Assembly (NCBI RefSeq): GCF_025463795.1
Contig: NZ_JAODBE010000162.1
Location: 1-37,286 of the forward strand
Length of the DNA: 37,286 bases
Direction: 5' to 3'
Origin: Amnibacterium sp.
GTDB taxonomy: Bacteria; Actinomycetota; Actinomycetes; Actinomycetales; Microbacteriaceae
Part shown: piece by piece, positions 1 to 8,412 of the stretch
Layout: the number at the start of each line of letters is the position of its first letter
Position numbering within the stretch: the first letter of the stretch is position 1
Program-made: the position numbers and the translations under genes
Notes under the pieces: generated by a model
Told to the model about the DNA's origin: nothing
The model's input: the letters and a program-made list of their open reading frames with translations, nothing else
Database searches by the model: none

Positions 1-1
1 C

Positions 2-625
2 CCGCGTCGTGATCGTGCCCGGCCTGGTGGCACGCGGTGGCGCCGTGCGGGCGACGTGCAGCTGCTGCGCGCGCCGTCCTGGCGGGGCACCCCGGCCGAC
101 CTCGAGCGCTACGGCGAGCGGCTCGGCGCGGCGTTCGAGCGCGAAGGACGCACGGTTGACCTGCTCGCCGGGCTGTCCGTCGGCACCCAGGCGGCGGCGG
201 TCGCCGCCGCACGGTCGAGCCGGGTCGCCCGCCTACTGATCGTGAGCCCCACGGTCGATCCGGCACTGCGCTCCGTGCCCGCCCTCCTCGCGAGGTGGGT
301 CGCCGGCAACCGGGGCGACGGCGAGCCCGGTCTGCTCGACCAGGTCGGCGACTGGGTTCAGGCCGGCCCGACGCGGATGCTCGTCGGCATCGCCTCGGCG
401 GTGCGGATGCCTCCGCTCGAGACGGTGCTGCCGGCCGTGTCGGCGCGCACGACCGTCGCCCTCGCCGAGCACGACGCGCTCACCACCGCCGCCTGGGCGC
501 AGGTCCTCGCCCGGATCGCCGAGCGCCCCCTGCTGCGGCTGGCCGGCGCCTCGCACTCCTGGCCCGTCGACGACCAGGTGGGATTCGCCGACCGCGTCGA
601 CACGCTGCTCGAGGAGTCGCCGTGA
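2..625 (+). CDS. Alpha/beta hydrolase, 5'-partial, probable frameshift near its start
   Basis: This is the C-terminal part of a small serine alpha/beta hydrolase whose start lies before the window. The GLSVG sequence fits the GxSxG nucleophile elbow. The Asp of LAEHDAL and the His of GASHSW sit where the acid and base of the triad are expected. From about position 50 the frame is clear (DVQLLRAPSWRG onward). Before that, the recognisable first strand and oxyanion region (RVVIVPGL) is read in the next frame, so an indel seems to lie at roughly positions 40-52. It may be a decayed gene or a sequence error. The stop overlaps the start of the next gene (GTGA), so the two are translationally coupled. 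Substrate unknown; no signal peptide can be judged. Confidence 0.6.
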   Translation, partial: PRRDRARPGGTRWRRAGDVQLLRAPSWRGTPADLERYGERLGAAFEREGRTVDLLAGLSVGTQAAAVAAARSSRVARLLIVSPTVDPALRSVPALLARWVAGNRGDGEPGLLDQVGDWVQAGPTRMLVGIASAVRMPPLETVLPAVSARTTVALAEHDALTTAAWAQVLARIAERPLLRLAGASHSWPVDDQVGFADRVDTLLEESP

Positions 626-1965
626 GCCTCGCACCCGAGAAGGTCGTCGCCTCCTTCGACTCCGCGAGCGTGCTGCACGCCGCGACGGTGTCGGCGCTGC
701 AGCAGCACGCCTTCCCGCACCTCGGGAACCCGCCGGTGCTCGCCGCGCTCGTGCGCGTCGCCGGGCGGCTGCCCTGGCCGGTCCTGCGGCGCCTCTACGC
801 GCGGATCGGCGGCGCCGAGGGGATCGACGCCGATCGTCTCGGCGAGGTCGACCTCGCCGAGGTCGCCGCCTCCTTCGCCGACGCCTACCCCGGCCGGCGG
901 TATCCGGCGGCGCTCATCGGCTCGAGCAACGGCGCGCTGACGCATCTGGCGGCCGCGATGCAGGTGCCGTGGCTGCCCGGCACCGTGCTCGTGCCGGTCG
1001 CGAGGGTCGCCGATCCGCAGCGACCCGATCTCGCGCTCGAGTTCGGGCGGCGGGTGGCACCCGCTCTGCTCGAGGCGAACCCCGACGTCGTCCTGCACCA
1101 GATGCACGACGCCCTGCAGGACGAGCTCATGGTCGCGCGAATGAGCTACTTCCGCACGAAGTGGCGCACGCTGCCCGACGCGTATGCCGCGTTCCTCGGC
1201 GAGCGCCTCGAACCGGGGGCGCCCGTGCTGCTCGTGGAGGACCGCTCCACCTGGCCGGTGACCCGGCTCGGCGACCGCCACATGTTCCAGACGGGTGGCC
1301 GCGGGGGATCAACGCCGGAGCAGTACCTGTCCCGGCCGTTCGCGCCGCAGCCGGACGACGAGGCACCGGAGGCGGAGTGGGGTGCGGATCCCGGGTTCAC
1401 GGCCGCCGTGCAGGCCTGGTGCGCGGCGAACGGTCATCCGTGCGTCGTCCTGTCCTTCGAGGGACCGCAGGACGCCGCTGCGCCCGTCGCGTCGGTGCTC
1501 CGCGAATGGACCGCGGAGCGCGGAGGCGACGCGGACCGGCTGCTGGTCCCGTCGTTCGTGCTCGGCGACCCGTGGCGCACGATCGAGATCGGCCGGGTCC
1601 CGTTCTGGACGTTCTTCCCGGTCGAGCCGGCCTTCGAGTCGCTCGATCGCCACCTGGCCGCAGCGGATCCTCCGTACGCCACGGTCGAGGTCATGCTGTT
1701 CCAGCACGGCGCGCACTCCCCCGGCGTCGTGATGCCCGACGCCGCGGCGTCGCTGATCCGGCGGCACGGCGCCCGCCCGAGGCTCGTCGCCGTGGATCCG
1801 CGCAGGTCCCCGCACGACATCGGCTCGCTGGCACGCTACGGGCCGCTGCTCGCCCGGGTGCCGGAGGCGGCGCTCCCGTTCCGGCGACTGCCGGTGGCGA
1901 CGGTGGCGCGGCGGCTGGCGGAGATCCCCGCCGACGGCGGCGCACCGCTCGTCGCGCCCGCCTGA
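622..1965 (+). CDS. Hypothetical hydrolase-like protein, 447 aa
   Basis: The GTG start overlaps the stop of the upstream hydrolase by four bases, indicating an operon and probably linked function. I do not recognise a named family. A GSSNG sequence near residue 100 fits a GxSxG nucleophile elbow and is preceded by a hydrophobic strand (AALI), so the N-terminal half may be an alpha/beta hydrolase fold. No clear Asp/His partner could be assigned; HGAH in the C-terminal third is one option. No transmembrane segment or signal peptide is visible, so it is probably cytoplasmic. It could be a diverged esterase acting with its neighbour. The reading frame is secure; the function is not. Confidence 0.7.
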   Translation: MSLAPEKVVASFDSASVLHAATVSALQQHAFPHLGNPPVLAALVRVAGRLPWPVLRRLYARIGGAEGIDADRLGEVDLAEVAASFADAYPGRRYPAALIGSSNGALTHLAAAMQVPWLPGTVLVPVARVADPQRPDLALEFGRRVAPALLEANPDVVLHQMHDALQDELMVARMSYFRTKWRTLPDAYAAFLGERLEPGAPVLLVEDRSTWPVTRLGDRHMFQTGGRGGSTPEQYLSRPFAPQPDDEAPEAEWGADPGFTAAVQAWCAANGHPCVVLSFEGPQDAAAPVASVLREWTAERGGDADRLLVPSFVLGDPWRTIEIGRVPFWTFFPVEPAFESLDRHLAAADPPYATVEVMLFQHGAHSPGVVMPDAAASLIRRHGARPRLVAVDPRRSPHDIGSLARYGPLLARVPEAALPFRRLPVATVARRLAEIPADGGAPLVAPA

Positions 1966-2037
1966 GGTCGGACCCCGGGCGCCCCCGCGGCCGAGAACCG
2001 ACTCGGCGCAGCGCGCCTGGACGGACGCGGAGAGCCC

Positions 2038-2070
2038 GGCCGCTGGCCGCTGGCCGCTGGCCGCTGGCCG
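2038..2070. repeat. Heptanucleotide direct repeat (GGCCGCT, 4.7 copies)
   Basis: Four perfect tandem copies of GGCCGCT plus five bases of a fifth lie in the 148-bp gap between two convergent genes. The gap is otherwise unremarkable. A 7-bp unit is not a multiple of three, so copy-number change would shift any frame crossing it, but no gene does. Confidence 0.9.
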
Positions 2071-2113
2071 AGCATGATGCACCGTGTTCGGAGCCGGCCG
2101 CCGGGGCGACGGT

Positions 2114-3442
2114 TCAGCGGAACGTCACCCGGACGGGGCCGTCGGGCATCGACAGCAGGGCTTCGCCGCGCGCGAAGGCCCCCCACGCGGCGCGGAGGCC
2201 GGAACCGAGCGCGACCAGGTCGTGCGGATCGATCTCACCGAGCACCCGGGCACCCGCCCAGCCGTCGGCGTCGGGGAACAGGAGCGGCAGATCGATCGTG
2301 TGGCCGGCCTGCGCCGGGCTCCCCGCGGGCCACCAGTCGAGCTCGTACTCAGTGACGCGGCCGCCGGCCGAACGGAGCAGCGCGGCGAACGCGCGCCCTC
2401 CCCGCCGGTACACGGCGTCGGTGGTGACCCCCACCACGAGCCGTCGCAGCCTCCCGCCGACCAGCGGCAGCGCGAAGAGGCGGGACAGCCCGGGACTCAG
2501 CGCGCCGAAGAAGGCCGTCTCCTCCGTGGTCCAGCCCACCAGCACGTCGACGCGGTCGGCCACCGCGCGCCATGCACGGTCGGCAGCCGCCTCGGCAGGC
2601 AGCGGGTCGGCACCGTACTGGGGCCCGAACGGCATCCCCGACCGGAGCCCGTACCGGCGGGCGGCGGCGTAGGCGCGGTCGTGGGCGGCGAAGAGCAGGT
2701 CCTCGGTGGCGCCGGGGTCCAGCCGGCCGACGGCCTCGAGCATGCGCCGGGTCATCGTGCTGCGGTTGCGACGGATCCCGAAGGGGGCGCTCTGCACGAT
2801 CGCCCGCCGGAACAGCCCCGCGGCCCCGTCGGCGATCAGCAGGTGCGCGATCGCGTCGCCGCCTGCCGACTGGCCTGCGAGGGTGACCGCGTCCGGGTCG
2901 CCGCCGAAGTCCGCGACGTGCCGCCGCACCCAGCGCAGGGCCTCGACGAGATCGAGCAGGCCGAGGTTCGGTGGCACGTCCCGGCCGTCGCCGAGGAAGC
3001 CGAGCACCCCGAGTCGGTAGGTGACGGCGACGACGACCACGTGCTGCTCGGCCACGAGGGTCGCCGGATCGAAGATCGGCAGGTCGCCCGCGCCCGCGAC
3101 GTAGGAGCCGCCGTGGATCCAGACGAGCACCGGCAGCCGTGCCTCCGGTCCGGCACCGTCCGGCACCGTCACCGACAGCCGGAGGCAGTCCTCGTCGAAG
3201 CGGATACCGCGGTAGGGGTCGCCGAGCATCCGGTCGCCGCGTGAGCGGGGCTGCGGGCACGCCGGCGCAGGATCGACGGCGCGCACCTCGTCCGGTGCAG
3301 GGCCGGCGGGATGCGGCCGTTCGAATCGGCCGGCGGTGGCGTAGCGGATGCCGCGGTAGCGCGTGACGCCGCGCTCGTGCAGGCCGACGAAGCGGCCCGC
3401 GGAGGTGGCGATCATCGTCTCGGCAGCGGACTGGGAGGCCAT
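2114..3442 (-). CDS. Type-B carboxylesterase/lipase family protein
   Basis: This is a 442-residue serine esterase of the carboxylesterase type-B family, slightly shorter than the usual ~500. Visible marks are the oxyanion-hole HGG at residues 110-112 (WIHGGSY), the nucleophile elbow GQSAGG with Ser192, and the family N-terminus (GRFVG...YRGIRYA). A Glu in TTEETAFFG and a His in AQAGHTIDLP are plausible triad partners. No signal peptide is seen, so it is likely intracellular. ATG at 3442 was chosen because it precedes the conserved N-terminus; an in-frame ATG at 3415 is also possible. It is divergent from the DHA2 pump gene and shares its promoter region, so the two may be co-regulated in a xenobiotic response (inference). 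Confidence 0.88.
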   Translation of the reverse strand: MASQSAAETMIATSAGRFVGLHERGVTRYRGIRYATAGRFERPHPAGPAPDEVRAVDPAPACPQPRSRGDRMLGDPYRGIRFDEDCLRLSVTVPDGAGPEARLPVLVWIHGGSYVAGAGDLPIFDPATLVAEQHVVVVAVTYRLGVLGFLGDGRDVPPNLGLLDLVEALRWVRRHVADFGGDPDAVTLAGQSAGGDAIAHLLIADGAAGLFRRAIVQSAPFGIRRNRSTMTRRMLEAVGRLDPGATEDLLFAAHDRAYAAARRYGLRSGMPFGPQYGADPLPAEAAADRAWRAVADRVDVLVGWTTEETAFFGALSPGLSRLFALPLVGGRLRRLVVGVTTDAVYRRGGRAFAALLRSAGGRVTEYELDWWPAGSPAQAGHTIDLPLLFPDADGWAGARVLGEIDPHDLVALGSGLRAAWGAFARGEALLSMPDGPVRVTFR

Positions 3443-3525
3443 CGTCCCGATCCTCGCAGCCTCCGGAGCGACGCTCGACCTCGGATCCCGCCATCCGATT
3501 CGGGAATACATTGCAGATCATGTAA

Positions 3526-3544
3526 AGTTGCACTCACTGCAACT
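3526..3544. promoter_or_regulatory. Inverted repeat, candidate TetR operator
   Basis: A perfect inverted repeat, AGTTGCA-N5-TGCAACT, lies about 60 bp upstream of the pump start in the esterase-pump intergenic region. It overlaps a weak -10-like box (TAAAGT, 3523-3528). Size and symmetry suit a TetR dimer, and the TetR gene immediately downstream of the pump is the obvious ligand. It could control both divergent genes. Confidence 0.6.
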
Positions 3545-3606
3545 CCTGCTCCGGCCCCTCGCGGCCGGCGGCGTCGCCTCGACCTCCGCTCCCGTTAGGA
3601 CGTTCC

Positions 3607-5811
3607 TTGTCAGCTGTCTCCACCGCCGCCCCCGAGCGCACCACCGGCGCGGTCATGTCGCACCGGCAGATCATGCTCGTGATCTACGGGCTCATGGCGG
3701 GCATGTTCCTCTCCGCCCTGGACCAGACCATCGTCGGCACCGCGATCCGCACGATCGGCGACGACCTGCACGGTCTCAACCAGCAGGCCTGGGTGACCAC
3801 GGCCTACCTCATCACCTCGACGATCGCCACGCCGATCTACGGCAAGCTCTCCGACATCTTCGGTCGCCGGCCGCTGTACATCTTCGCGATCACCGTCTTC
3901 ATCCTCGGCAGTCTGATGTCGTCGTTCTCGACCTCGATGCTCATGCTCGCCGGGTTCCGCGCGTTCCAGGGCATCGGCGCCGGCGGCCTCATGTCGCTGC
4001 CGCTCGCGATCATGGGCGACATCCTCGCTCCGCGTGAGCGCGCGAAGTACCAGGGGTACTTCCTCTCCGTCTTCGGCGTCTCCTCGATCGGCGGTCCGCT
4101 GATCGGTGGCCTGTTCGCCGGTGCGGGCCAGATCCTCTTCATCAGCGGCTGGCGCTGGGTGTTCCTGGTCAACGTCCCGATCGGCATCATCGCGCTCGGC
4201 ATGGTCTTCGCCTTCCTGCACCTGCCAAAGTTCGGCGGCCGCAAGCGCGTCCGGATCGACTGGTGGGGCGCGACCGCGGTCGTCGTCACGCTCGTGCCGC
4301 TGCTGCTCGTCGCCGAGCAGGGCCGCGACTGGGGCTGGGCCTCGATCGGTTCCATCGCCTGCTACGTGACCGGCGCGGTCGGTCTCGTCGCCTTCCTGGT
4401 CATCGAGACCCTGATGAAGGACGACGCGATCATCCCGCTGAAGCTCTTCCGCTCGCGGGTGTTCTCGACCGCGACGGTGCTCGGCGTGCTCGTCGGCTTC
4501 GGGATGTTCGGCGCGATGCTCACCCTCCCGCTGTACATGCAGATCGTCGAGGGCCTCACCCCGACCGCGTCCGGTTTCGCCACGCTGCCGATGGTCGCGG
4601 GCCTGATGATCTCCTCGATCGCCTCGGGCCAGATCGTGTCCCACACGGGCCGCTACCGGATCTTCCCGGTGACCGGCACGGCGTTCACCGCCATCGGCTT
4701 CCTGTGGCTCACGACCATGACGATCGACAAGCCCCTCTGGTACATGATGATCGGGATGTTCCTGATCGGCCTCGGGCTCGGTCAGCTGATGCAGACCCTG
4801 ACCCTCGCGAGCCAGAACTCCGTCGACGTGCGGGACATGGGCGTCGCGACCAGCGCGTCGACGTTCTTCCGCCAGATCGGCGGCACGCTCGGCACCGCCA
4901 TCCTGCTGTCCGTGCTGTTCTCCACGATGCCGGGCAACATCCTGACCGCGACGGCGAACAAGGCCAACCTGACCTCGGCGCTCGACGCGGCCCTGACGCC
5001 CTCCGTGGCCAGTGCCCCGGCGAACAAGCCGATCATGGACCAGCTCTGGAACAAGATCGCGAACCCGATCAAGAGCAACGTGCAGAAGGGCCTCGACACG
5101 GCCACGACGCAGGTGAGGTCCGCGGTGAAGAACGCCGTGACGACGCAGACGAACGCCGCGGTCAAGAAGGCCGTCACGCAGCAGGTCACCGCGGCGGTGG
5201 ACGCGCAGGTGCAGGCCGGCGCGCTACCCGCATCGGCGGCCCAGGGCGTGATCGACCAGCAGGTCGCCGCGGCGCTGCCGGCAGCGGAGCAGGCCGCGCA
5301 ATCGCAGGCGAGCGCCGCCGTCCCAGGCGCGACCAGCAAGGCGCTCGCCAGCACGGCGAGCAAGGCCCACGCCTCCGTCGTGAACGGCAGGCTGACGGTC
5401 GACTGGTCGAACGCCTCGGAGCGCCGCTACTACGTCGGCAAGGTCGTGCCGACGCTGGTCAAGCAGATCGACAAGGGCAGCTCGACCACGGCGAACGCCT
5501 CCACCAGCACGACGAGCGACACCTCGTTCCTGAAGGGGGCGGACCCGCGCCTGTCCAGGCCGTTCCTCACCGGGTTCAACGTGTCCGCGGTGCAGATCTA
5601 CTGGGTCGGCCTGATCGTGATCCTGATCGCGTTCATCATCGCCCTGTTCTTCAAGGTGCCGCCGCTGCGGCAGCGCTCCGCCCTGCAGGAGCAGGCGGAC
5701 AACGCCTCCGCGAAGGACGCGGTCGAGGTGGCGGCCGGCAGCGCCGCCGCTGAGGCGGGTGCGCTCGACGCCCCCACCGGCTCGTCGGTCACGGTCGGCT
5801 CCCGGTCCTGA
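3607..5811 (+). CDS. DHA2-family (EmrB/QacA-like) MFS drug efflux transporter with enlarged loop
   Basis: This proton-coupled multidrug exporter probably has 14 transmembrane helices. The first helix carries the DHA2 signature ALDQTIVGTAI. The TM2-3 loop has motif A (GKLSDIFGRRP), and a GWRWVFLVNVPIG segment follows motif C. TTG at 3607 was chosen because AGGA ends 6 nt upstream and no ATG fits the N-terminus. The protein is 734 residues against ~500 for the family. The excess is a ~215-residue non-membrane segment (about residues 440-656), rich in Ala, Thr, Gln and Lys and with coiled-coil character, just before the last helix (VYWVG-like, about 660-684). A hairpin and a TetR gene follow directly. 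Confidence 0.93.
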   Translation: MSAVSTAAPERTTGAVMSHRQIMLVIYGLMAGMFLSALDQTIVGTAIRTIGDDLHGLNQQAWVTTAYLITSTIATPIYGKLSDIFGRRPLYIFAITVFILGSLMSSFSTSMLMLAGFRAFQGIGAGGLMSLPLAIMGDILAPRERAKYQGYFLSVFGVSSIGGPLIGGLFAGAGQILFISGWRWVFLVNVPIGIIALGMVFAFLHLPKFGGRKRVRIDWWGATAVVVTLVPLLLVAEQGRDWGWASIGSIACYVTGAVGLVAFLVIETLMKDDAIIPLKLFRSRVFSTATVLGVLVGFGMFGAMLTLPLYMQIVEGLTPTASGFATLPMVAGLMISSIASGQIVSHTGRYRIFPVTGTAFTAIGFLWLTTMTIDKPLWYMMIGMFLIGLGLGQLMQTLTLASQNSVDVRDMGVATSASTFFRQIGGTLGTAILLSVLFSTMPGNILTATANKANLTSALDAALTPSVASAPANKPIMDQLWNKIANPIKSNVQKGLDTATTQVRSAVKNAVTTQTNAAVKKAVTQQVTAAVDAQVQAGALPASAAQGVIDQQVAAALPAAEQAAQSQASAAVPGATSKALASTASKAHASVVNGRLTVDWSNASERRYYVGKVVPTLVKQIDKGSSTTANASTSTTSDTSFLKGADPRLSRPFLTGFNVSAVQIYWVGLIVILIAFIIALFFKVPPLRQRSALQEQADNASAKDAVEVAAGSAAAEAGALDAPTGSSVTVGSRS

Positions 5812-5817
5812 CCCCTC

Positions 5818-5853
5818 CGCCCGTGGATCCCGGACGACCGGGGTCCACGGGCG
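5818..5853 (+). terminator. Strong GC hairpin after the pump gene
   Basis: A 16-bp stem with one G-U pair and an ACGA loop starts 7 nt after the pump stop. No U-tract follows, as is common in high-GC actinobacteria. It lies 35 nt before the TetR start and may reduce read-through into that gene. Confidence 0.65.
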
Positions 5854-5888
5854 TTCCCCGACTTCCAGCACCGTTCGAAAGGCCCGAG

Positions 5889-6521
5889 ATGCGCGACGCC
5901 GCGACCCTCGTCCACGAGCTCCCCTGGCGCGAGCAGAAGAAGCGCCTCACCCGGCAGGCCCTCCACGAGGAGGCGCGGCGACTCGTGCTCGAGTCCGGCC
6001 TCGGGGCCGTGACCGTCGAGGCGATCTGCTCGGCCGCCGGCGTCTCGTCCCGCACCTTCTTCAACTACTTCCCCTCGAAGGCGGCCGCCGCCCTCGGCGT
6101 GCCGGAGTTCTCCCTCACCGACGAGCAGCGCGCGCGATTCCTCGGCGAGCCGAGCGGCTCCGTCGTGCGCGATCTCTGCGCGCTCGTCGCCGACGGCCTG
6201 GCCGGAACCGGCGGACTCTCCGACCGCGACTCGATGCACGAGCTCCTGCACCGGCGTCCCGAGCTGAAGCCGGAGCTGTTCCACTGGATGGGCGGCATCC
6301 GCCGCGAGTTCACCGACGTCACCGAGCTGCGGCTGCCCGTGGAGGACGCCCGCCGGGCGGTCACACTCGTCATGGCCTCCCTGATCGAGAACCTCGAGGA
6401 GGACCAGCCCGGTATGCGTCCGCTCGCCGACCGCCTGTGGGAGGGCGTCGTGGCGATCTGCTCCGTCGTCACCGCGCCGGCCGTCGTACCGGACGAGATC
6501 GCGGGTCTGCAGACCGCCTGA
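5889..6521 (+). CDS. TetR/AcrR family regulator of the efflux pump
   Basis: A 210-residue one-component repressor. The N-terminal helix-turn-helix (about residues 38-64) reads VTVEAICSAAGVSSRTFFNYF, a very typical TetR recognition region. The C-terminal two thirds is a divergent ligand-binding domain. ATG at 5889 was chosen for the GAAAGG sequence 7 nt upstream; an in-frame GTG at 5823 would run through the upstream hairpin. Its position directly behind the DHA2 pump suggests it represses that pump, probably through the inverted repeat at 3526-3544, with pump substrates as inducers (inference). Confidence 0.9.
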   Translation: MRDAATLVHELPWREQKKRLTRQALHEEARRLVLESGLGAVTVEAICSAAGVSSRTFFNYFPSKAAAALGVPEFSLTDEQRARFLGEPSGSVVRDLCALVADGLAGTGGLSDRDSMHELLHRRPELKPELFHWMGGIRREFTDVTELRLPVEDARRAVTLVMASLIENLEEDQPGMRPLADRLWEGVVAICSVVTAPAVVPDEIAGLQTA

Positions 6522-6563
6522 CGGTGGCCCACCGAGCCCCATCGCGCCCTTCCGGAGCGGCGC

Positions 6564-6605
6564 GGCGACACGCCGCTCCCCACCGGCCGAGGGCGGCGTG
6601 TCGCC
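6564..6605 (+). terminator. Hairpin terminator after tetR
   Basis: GGCGACACGCCG and CGGCGTGTCGCC form a perfect 12-bp inverted repeat, extendable inward to about 15 bp with one G-U pair. It lies 42 nt after the TetR stop and upstream of the next gene's start region. Confidence 0.65.
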
Positions 6606-6692
6606 CAGGAACTCCGGAACCGCGCGATCCCCCGGCTCGGCCGGTGCGCAGCCGGGTGGCGATAGAACGGACGCGATCGCGAGGGAGGCACC

Positions 6693-7562
6693 ATGCCGTC
6701 ACCGTTCGGAACCGTCACCGTGCTGGCGGCGGGCGTGCTCGGAGCGCAGATCGCCTTCCAGACCGCGAACCACGGGTTCACCGTCACCGTCTACGACGTC
6801 GACGAGGCCGCGATCGCGAGCGCACGGAGCCGCTTCGACGCGATCGTGGCGCAGTACACCCGTGAGGTGGGCGATGCGGAGGGCGCCGCTCGCCGGGCGA
6901 TCGACGGCCTCGCCCTCTCGACCGACCTCGCGGCCGCCGTCCATGACGCGGACCTCGTCATCGAGGCGGTGCCGGAGAACCTCGAGCTGAAGCGGTCGAT
7001 CTGGTCCGCCGCCGGCGGGGCGGCACCGGATCGCACGGTCTTCGCGACGAACTCGTCGACCCTCCTGCCGAGCGACTTCGCGGATGCGACCGGCCGGCCG
7101 GACCGCTTCCTCGCCCTGCACTTCGCGAACCACATCTGGGCGCAGAACACCGCCGAGGTGATGGGCACGCCGCGCACGGATCCCGAGGTCGTGGAGCGGG
7201 TGGTGGCGTTCGCGGAGGCGATCGGCATGGTCCCCATCCGCCTCCACAAGGAGCAGCCCGGCTACGTACTCAACTCGCTGCTCGTGCCGTTCCTGAACGC
7301 GGCCGCCGACCTGCTCGTCCGCGGCGTCGCCGATGTCGAGACGATCGATGCCACCTGGCGCATCGCGACGGGCGCGCCGATCGGCCCGTTCCAGATCTAC
7401 GACACCATCGGCCTGCGGACGCCCTATGCGATAGCGAGTGCGAACGCCGCGAAGGGCGACCGGGGGGCGGCGGTCTTCGCCGAGTACCTCAAGGCCGAGT
7501 ACCTCGACAAGGGCAAGCTCGGCCGCGAATCCGGCGAGGGCTTCTACCGCTACCGCACCTGA
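6693..7562 (+). CDS. 3-hydroxyacyl-CoA dehydrogenase family protein
   Basis: An NAD-dependent dehydrogenase related to 3-hydroxybutyryl-CoA dehydrogenases, 289 residues (family about 280-310). The N-terminal Rossmann fold reads VTVLAAGVLGAQIAFQ, with the first Gly of GxGxxG replaced by Ala, followed by VTVYDVDE, whose Asp suggests NAD. VIEAVPENLELK and NSSTLLPS match the cofactor and substrate loops, LHFANH contains the catalytic-type His, and PGYVLNSLLVP begins the C-terminal helical domain. The ATG has a GGAGG box 4 nt upstream. It appears monocistronic. Substrate is uncertain because this branch is distant from the characterised FadB and PaaH enzymes. Confidence 0.85.
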   Translation: MPSPFGTVTVLAAGVLGAQIAFQTANHGFTVTVYDVDEAAIASARSRFDAIVAQYTREVGDAEGAARRAIDGLALSTDLAAAVHDADLVIEAVPENLELKRSIWSAAGGAAPDRTVFATNSSTLLPSDFADATGRPDRFLALHFANHIWAQNTAEVMGTPRTDPEVVERVVAFAEAIGMVPIRLHKEQPGYVLNSLLVPFLNAAADLLVRGVADVETIDATWRIATGAPIGPFQIYDTIGLRTPYAIASANAAKGDRGAAVFAEYLKAEYLDKGKLGRESGEGFYRYRT

Positions 7563-7639
7563 TCCGCCGGGGAGGCCGCCGACCTGCGCGAACGACGGAG
7601 TGCCGGCGCGGGATCGGCCGAACGTGTCATGCGGGCGCG

Positions 7640-8251
7640 TCAGCCGCGAGGCTGCCGGCCCGACAGGCCGAGCAGGCGGTCCTGCTCGGACGCATCCGCG
7701 GGAACGGGCACCTCGGGCGCGAAGACGCCGATCGCCCGCCAGGCGTCGATGTGCGGCTCGAGCTGCGCCCGCACGCCTCGAACGAGCTCGAGCGGGAGCG
7801 TGGCGTCCACGCCGATCAGCACCGCGACCTCGTACGCCCGGAACGTGCGGAACTGCGTGATCTGCCAGAAGTACTCCCGCACGGTGAAGTCGCCGAAGGA
7901 CAGGCGGGCCGTGCGGTCGAGGTCGTCCGGCGTCAGGGCCTCGACGGCCGCGACGGACCGCTCGACGATGCGGGCGAAGGCCCCCTTCGGATCCTCGCCG
8001 AGCAGGTCCTCGCCCTTCCAGCGGTCTGCACCGACCTCGGCGATGGTGCGGCCGGCGACCATGTCGGGCACCCAGATGTCGTCGTACGCGTGGTAGTCGA
8101 TCAGGGTGCGCAACGTGACCGTCGACCGGTCGGTCGTCGACGCGAGGCGGATCCACTCCGGGATCGCCAGCCCCCACTGGTCGTCGCGGATCTGCTGCAC
8201 GACCTCGTTCAGGCGCCGGTCGGCGAGGACGAAGAGTTCGGGTTCCTGCAT
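7640..8251 (-). CDS. TIGR03086/DinB-like (maleylpyruvate isomerase N-terminal fold) protein
   Basis: A 203-residue member of the actinobacterial DinB-like group, often labelled TIGR03086 or mycothiol-dependent maleylpyruvate isomerase-like. Typical segments are VVQQIRDDQWGLAIPEW, LIDYHAYDDIWVPDM, LSFGDFTVREYFWQIT and DRLLGLSGRQPRG. The His in YHAYDD and the helix WQITQFRTFRA are the likely metal-site region of the four-helix bundle. ATG at 8251 has AGGA 7 nt upstream. Family members are proposed mycothiol- or other thiol-dependent transferases, but this subgroup is uncharacterised. It is convergent with the dehydrogenase gene. Confidence 0.8.
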   Translation of the reverse strand: MQEPELFVLADRRLNEVVQQIRDDQWGLAIPEWIRLASTTDRSTVTLRTLIDYHAYDDIWVPDMVAGRTIAEVGADRWKGEDLLGEDPKGAFARIVERSVAAVEALTPDDLDRTARLSFGDFTVREYFWQITQFRTFRAYEVAVLIGVDATLPLELVRGVRAQLEPHIDAWRAIGVFAPEVPVPADASEQDRLLGLSGRQPRG

Positions 8252-8286
8252 GCGGCCATCCTGCTGACCCCCACCGACGACCTCAA

Positions 8287-8302
8287 CCGGCCCGCGGGCC
8301 GG
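8287..8302. repeat. Perfect 16-bp GC palindrome
   Basis: CCGGCCCGCGGGCCGG lies 36 bp upstream of the DinB-like gene start, within the 161-bp gap after the small Cys-protein gene. It could be an operator or a terminator stem for the upstream gene. At this GC content such palindromes are not rare; nothing else stands out in the gap. Confidence 0.35.
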
Positions 8303-8412
8303 CGCGGCGGTGTCGTGCAGGACGGCAGGGCGTCGAGGACCGCGCGCGGTGTCGCCGCCGTGCGCCTGCACACCGAGCGGGGGGCTGTTCACGGGCCTCG
8401 TGCTCGCGAGCG

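Noticed and set aside
295-1965. Long extended reading frame beginning at 295
   Set aside because: Only the part from the GTG at 622 has protein-like composition; the upstream part is Arg/Pro-rich and overlaps the first hydrolase.
4263-5753. Second long open frame inside the efflux pump gene
   Set aside because: Arg/Asp/Gly-rich shadow of the pump; no recognisable domain and no ribosome site.
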